Shown: positions 57,004 to 57,131 of the stretch, piece after piece
Numbering within the stretch: position 1 is the stretch's first letter
Layout of the letters: each line of letters begins with the position of its first letter
Assembly (NCBI GenBank): GCA_934725015.1
Contig: CAKVAS010000018.1
Location: 1 to 57,131, forward strand
Direction of reading: 5' to 3'
DNA: 57,131 nt
Origin: an uncultured Bacteroidales bacterium
GTDB lineage: Bacteria; Bacteroidota; Bacteroidia; Bacteroidales; UBA932
Translations under genes and position numbers: made by a program
The notes under the pieces: generated by a model
Told to the model about the DNA's origin: nothing
The model's database searches: none
What the model saw: the letters and a program-made list of their open reading frames with translations, nothing else

Positions 57004-57131
57004 TGTCATGTCGAATATTCATGTCATGTTGAACATTCATGTCATGTCGAACGTTTTTTTTGTCATATCGAACAACTTTGTCATATCGAACGCAGTGAGA
57101 TATCTTTGCGCAAAGATTTCTCCGCTCCACT
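57004..57131 (+). repeat. Family A repeat cluster 6, cut by the window end
   Basis: Three ~18-bp units (ATGTCATGTCGAATATTC type) and two shorter ones lead into a core arm TGTCATATCGAACGCAGTGA...GATATCTTTGCGC. The opposite arm AAAGATTTCTCCGCTCCACT then continues beyond the window. TTTG at about 57078-57081, 20 bp, then TATCTTTG is a near-consensus promoter pointing right. Confidence 0.88.

Overview
The window looks like a piece of chromosome from a gut- or rumen-type member of the order Bacteroidales with fairly high G+C. This rests on several sequence features: SusC/SusD-type uptake genes, fimbrillin-like lipoproteins, SPII signal peptides, promoters of the form TTTG-N19-TAnnTTTG, an rplU-rpmA-serS block, an HU gene followed by a tiny COX24-like gene and rng, and mostly weak ribosome binding sites. 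The genus cannot be named from this sequence alone.

Layout. Positions 1-5846: two paralogous surface lipoproteins (DUF6562-like head, parallel beta-helix body) with near-identical terminators, separated by two decayed Rpn/PD-(D/E)XK transposase remnants. 5844-13049: sotB-type efflux pump, tRNA-Leu(UAG), a 1223-residue AsmA-like protein (minus strand), then an AAA ATPase whose stop overlaps a sirtuin gene. 13070-16148: rpsU, rplU, rpmA, serS, ruvC. 16425-20974: an outer-membrane beta-barrel receptor, a Cys-rich small lipoprotein and a MauE/thioredoxin fusion. 20916-23642 (minus): rluD, PASTA protein and LysE exporter. 23829-27392: lnt, an RHH protein, an OMP and a HigBA-like toxin-antitoxin pair. 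27450-32807 (minus): tandem-thioredoxin protein, coaD, ung, lon. 33082-38035: HU, the COX24-like microprotein, rng, a Zn-metallopeptidase, a DJ-1 protein and alr. 38247-41922 (minus): lipoprotein nuclease and ABC-F ATPase. 41971-57003: an alpha-mannan utilization locus made of a membrane-spanning Kelch/wHTH/BTAD regulator, a carboxypeptidase-regulatory-domain lipoprotein, GH76 endo-mannanase, SusC, SusD, a DUF3823 lipoprotein and GH92 exo-mannosidase.

How the parts work together. In the mannan locus, surface lipoproteins and GH76 would cut and capture alpha-1,6-mannan, SusCD would import oligosaccharides, and GH92 would remove alpha-mannosyl side chains. No ECF/anti-sigma pair, hybrid two-component system or STN domain is present, so the divergent transmembrane regulator is the natural candidate sensor.

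The least explained content is non-coding. Repeat family A is built on a palindrome (TGTCATTTCGA...GAGAAATCTTTG and its inverse). It occurs in six intergenic clusters, each extended by its own short tandem tail, and in three places its promoter-like end points at the start of a gene. Repeat family B is a hairpin element found directly after stop codons. Its core is shared, but its outer arms are copy-specific and include codons of the host gene in at least two cases. Other regulatory candidates are a perfect Shine-Dalgarno sequence on rpsU, a palindrome upstream of lon, and hairpin arrays after the receptor gene at 19403.
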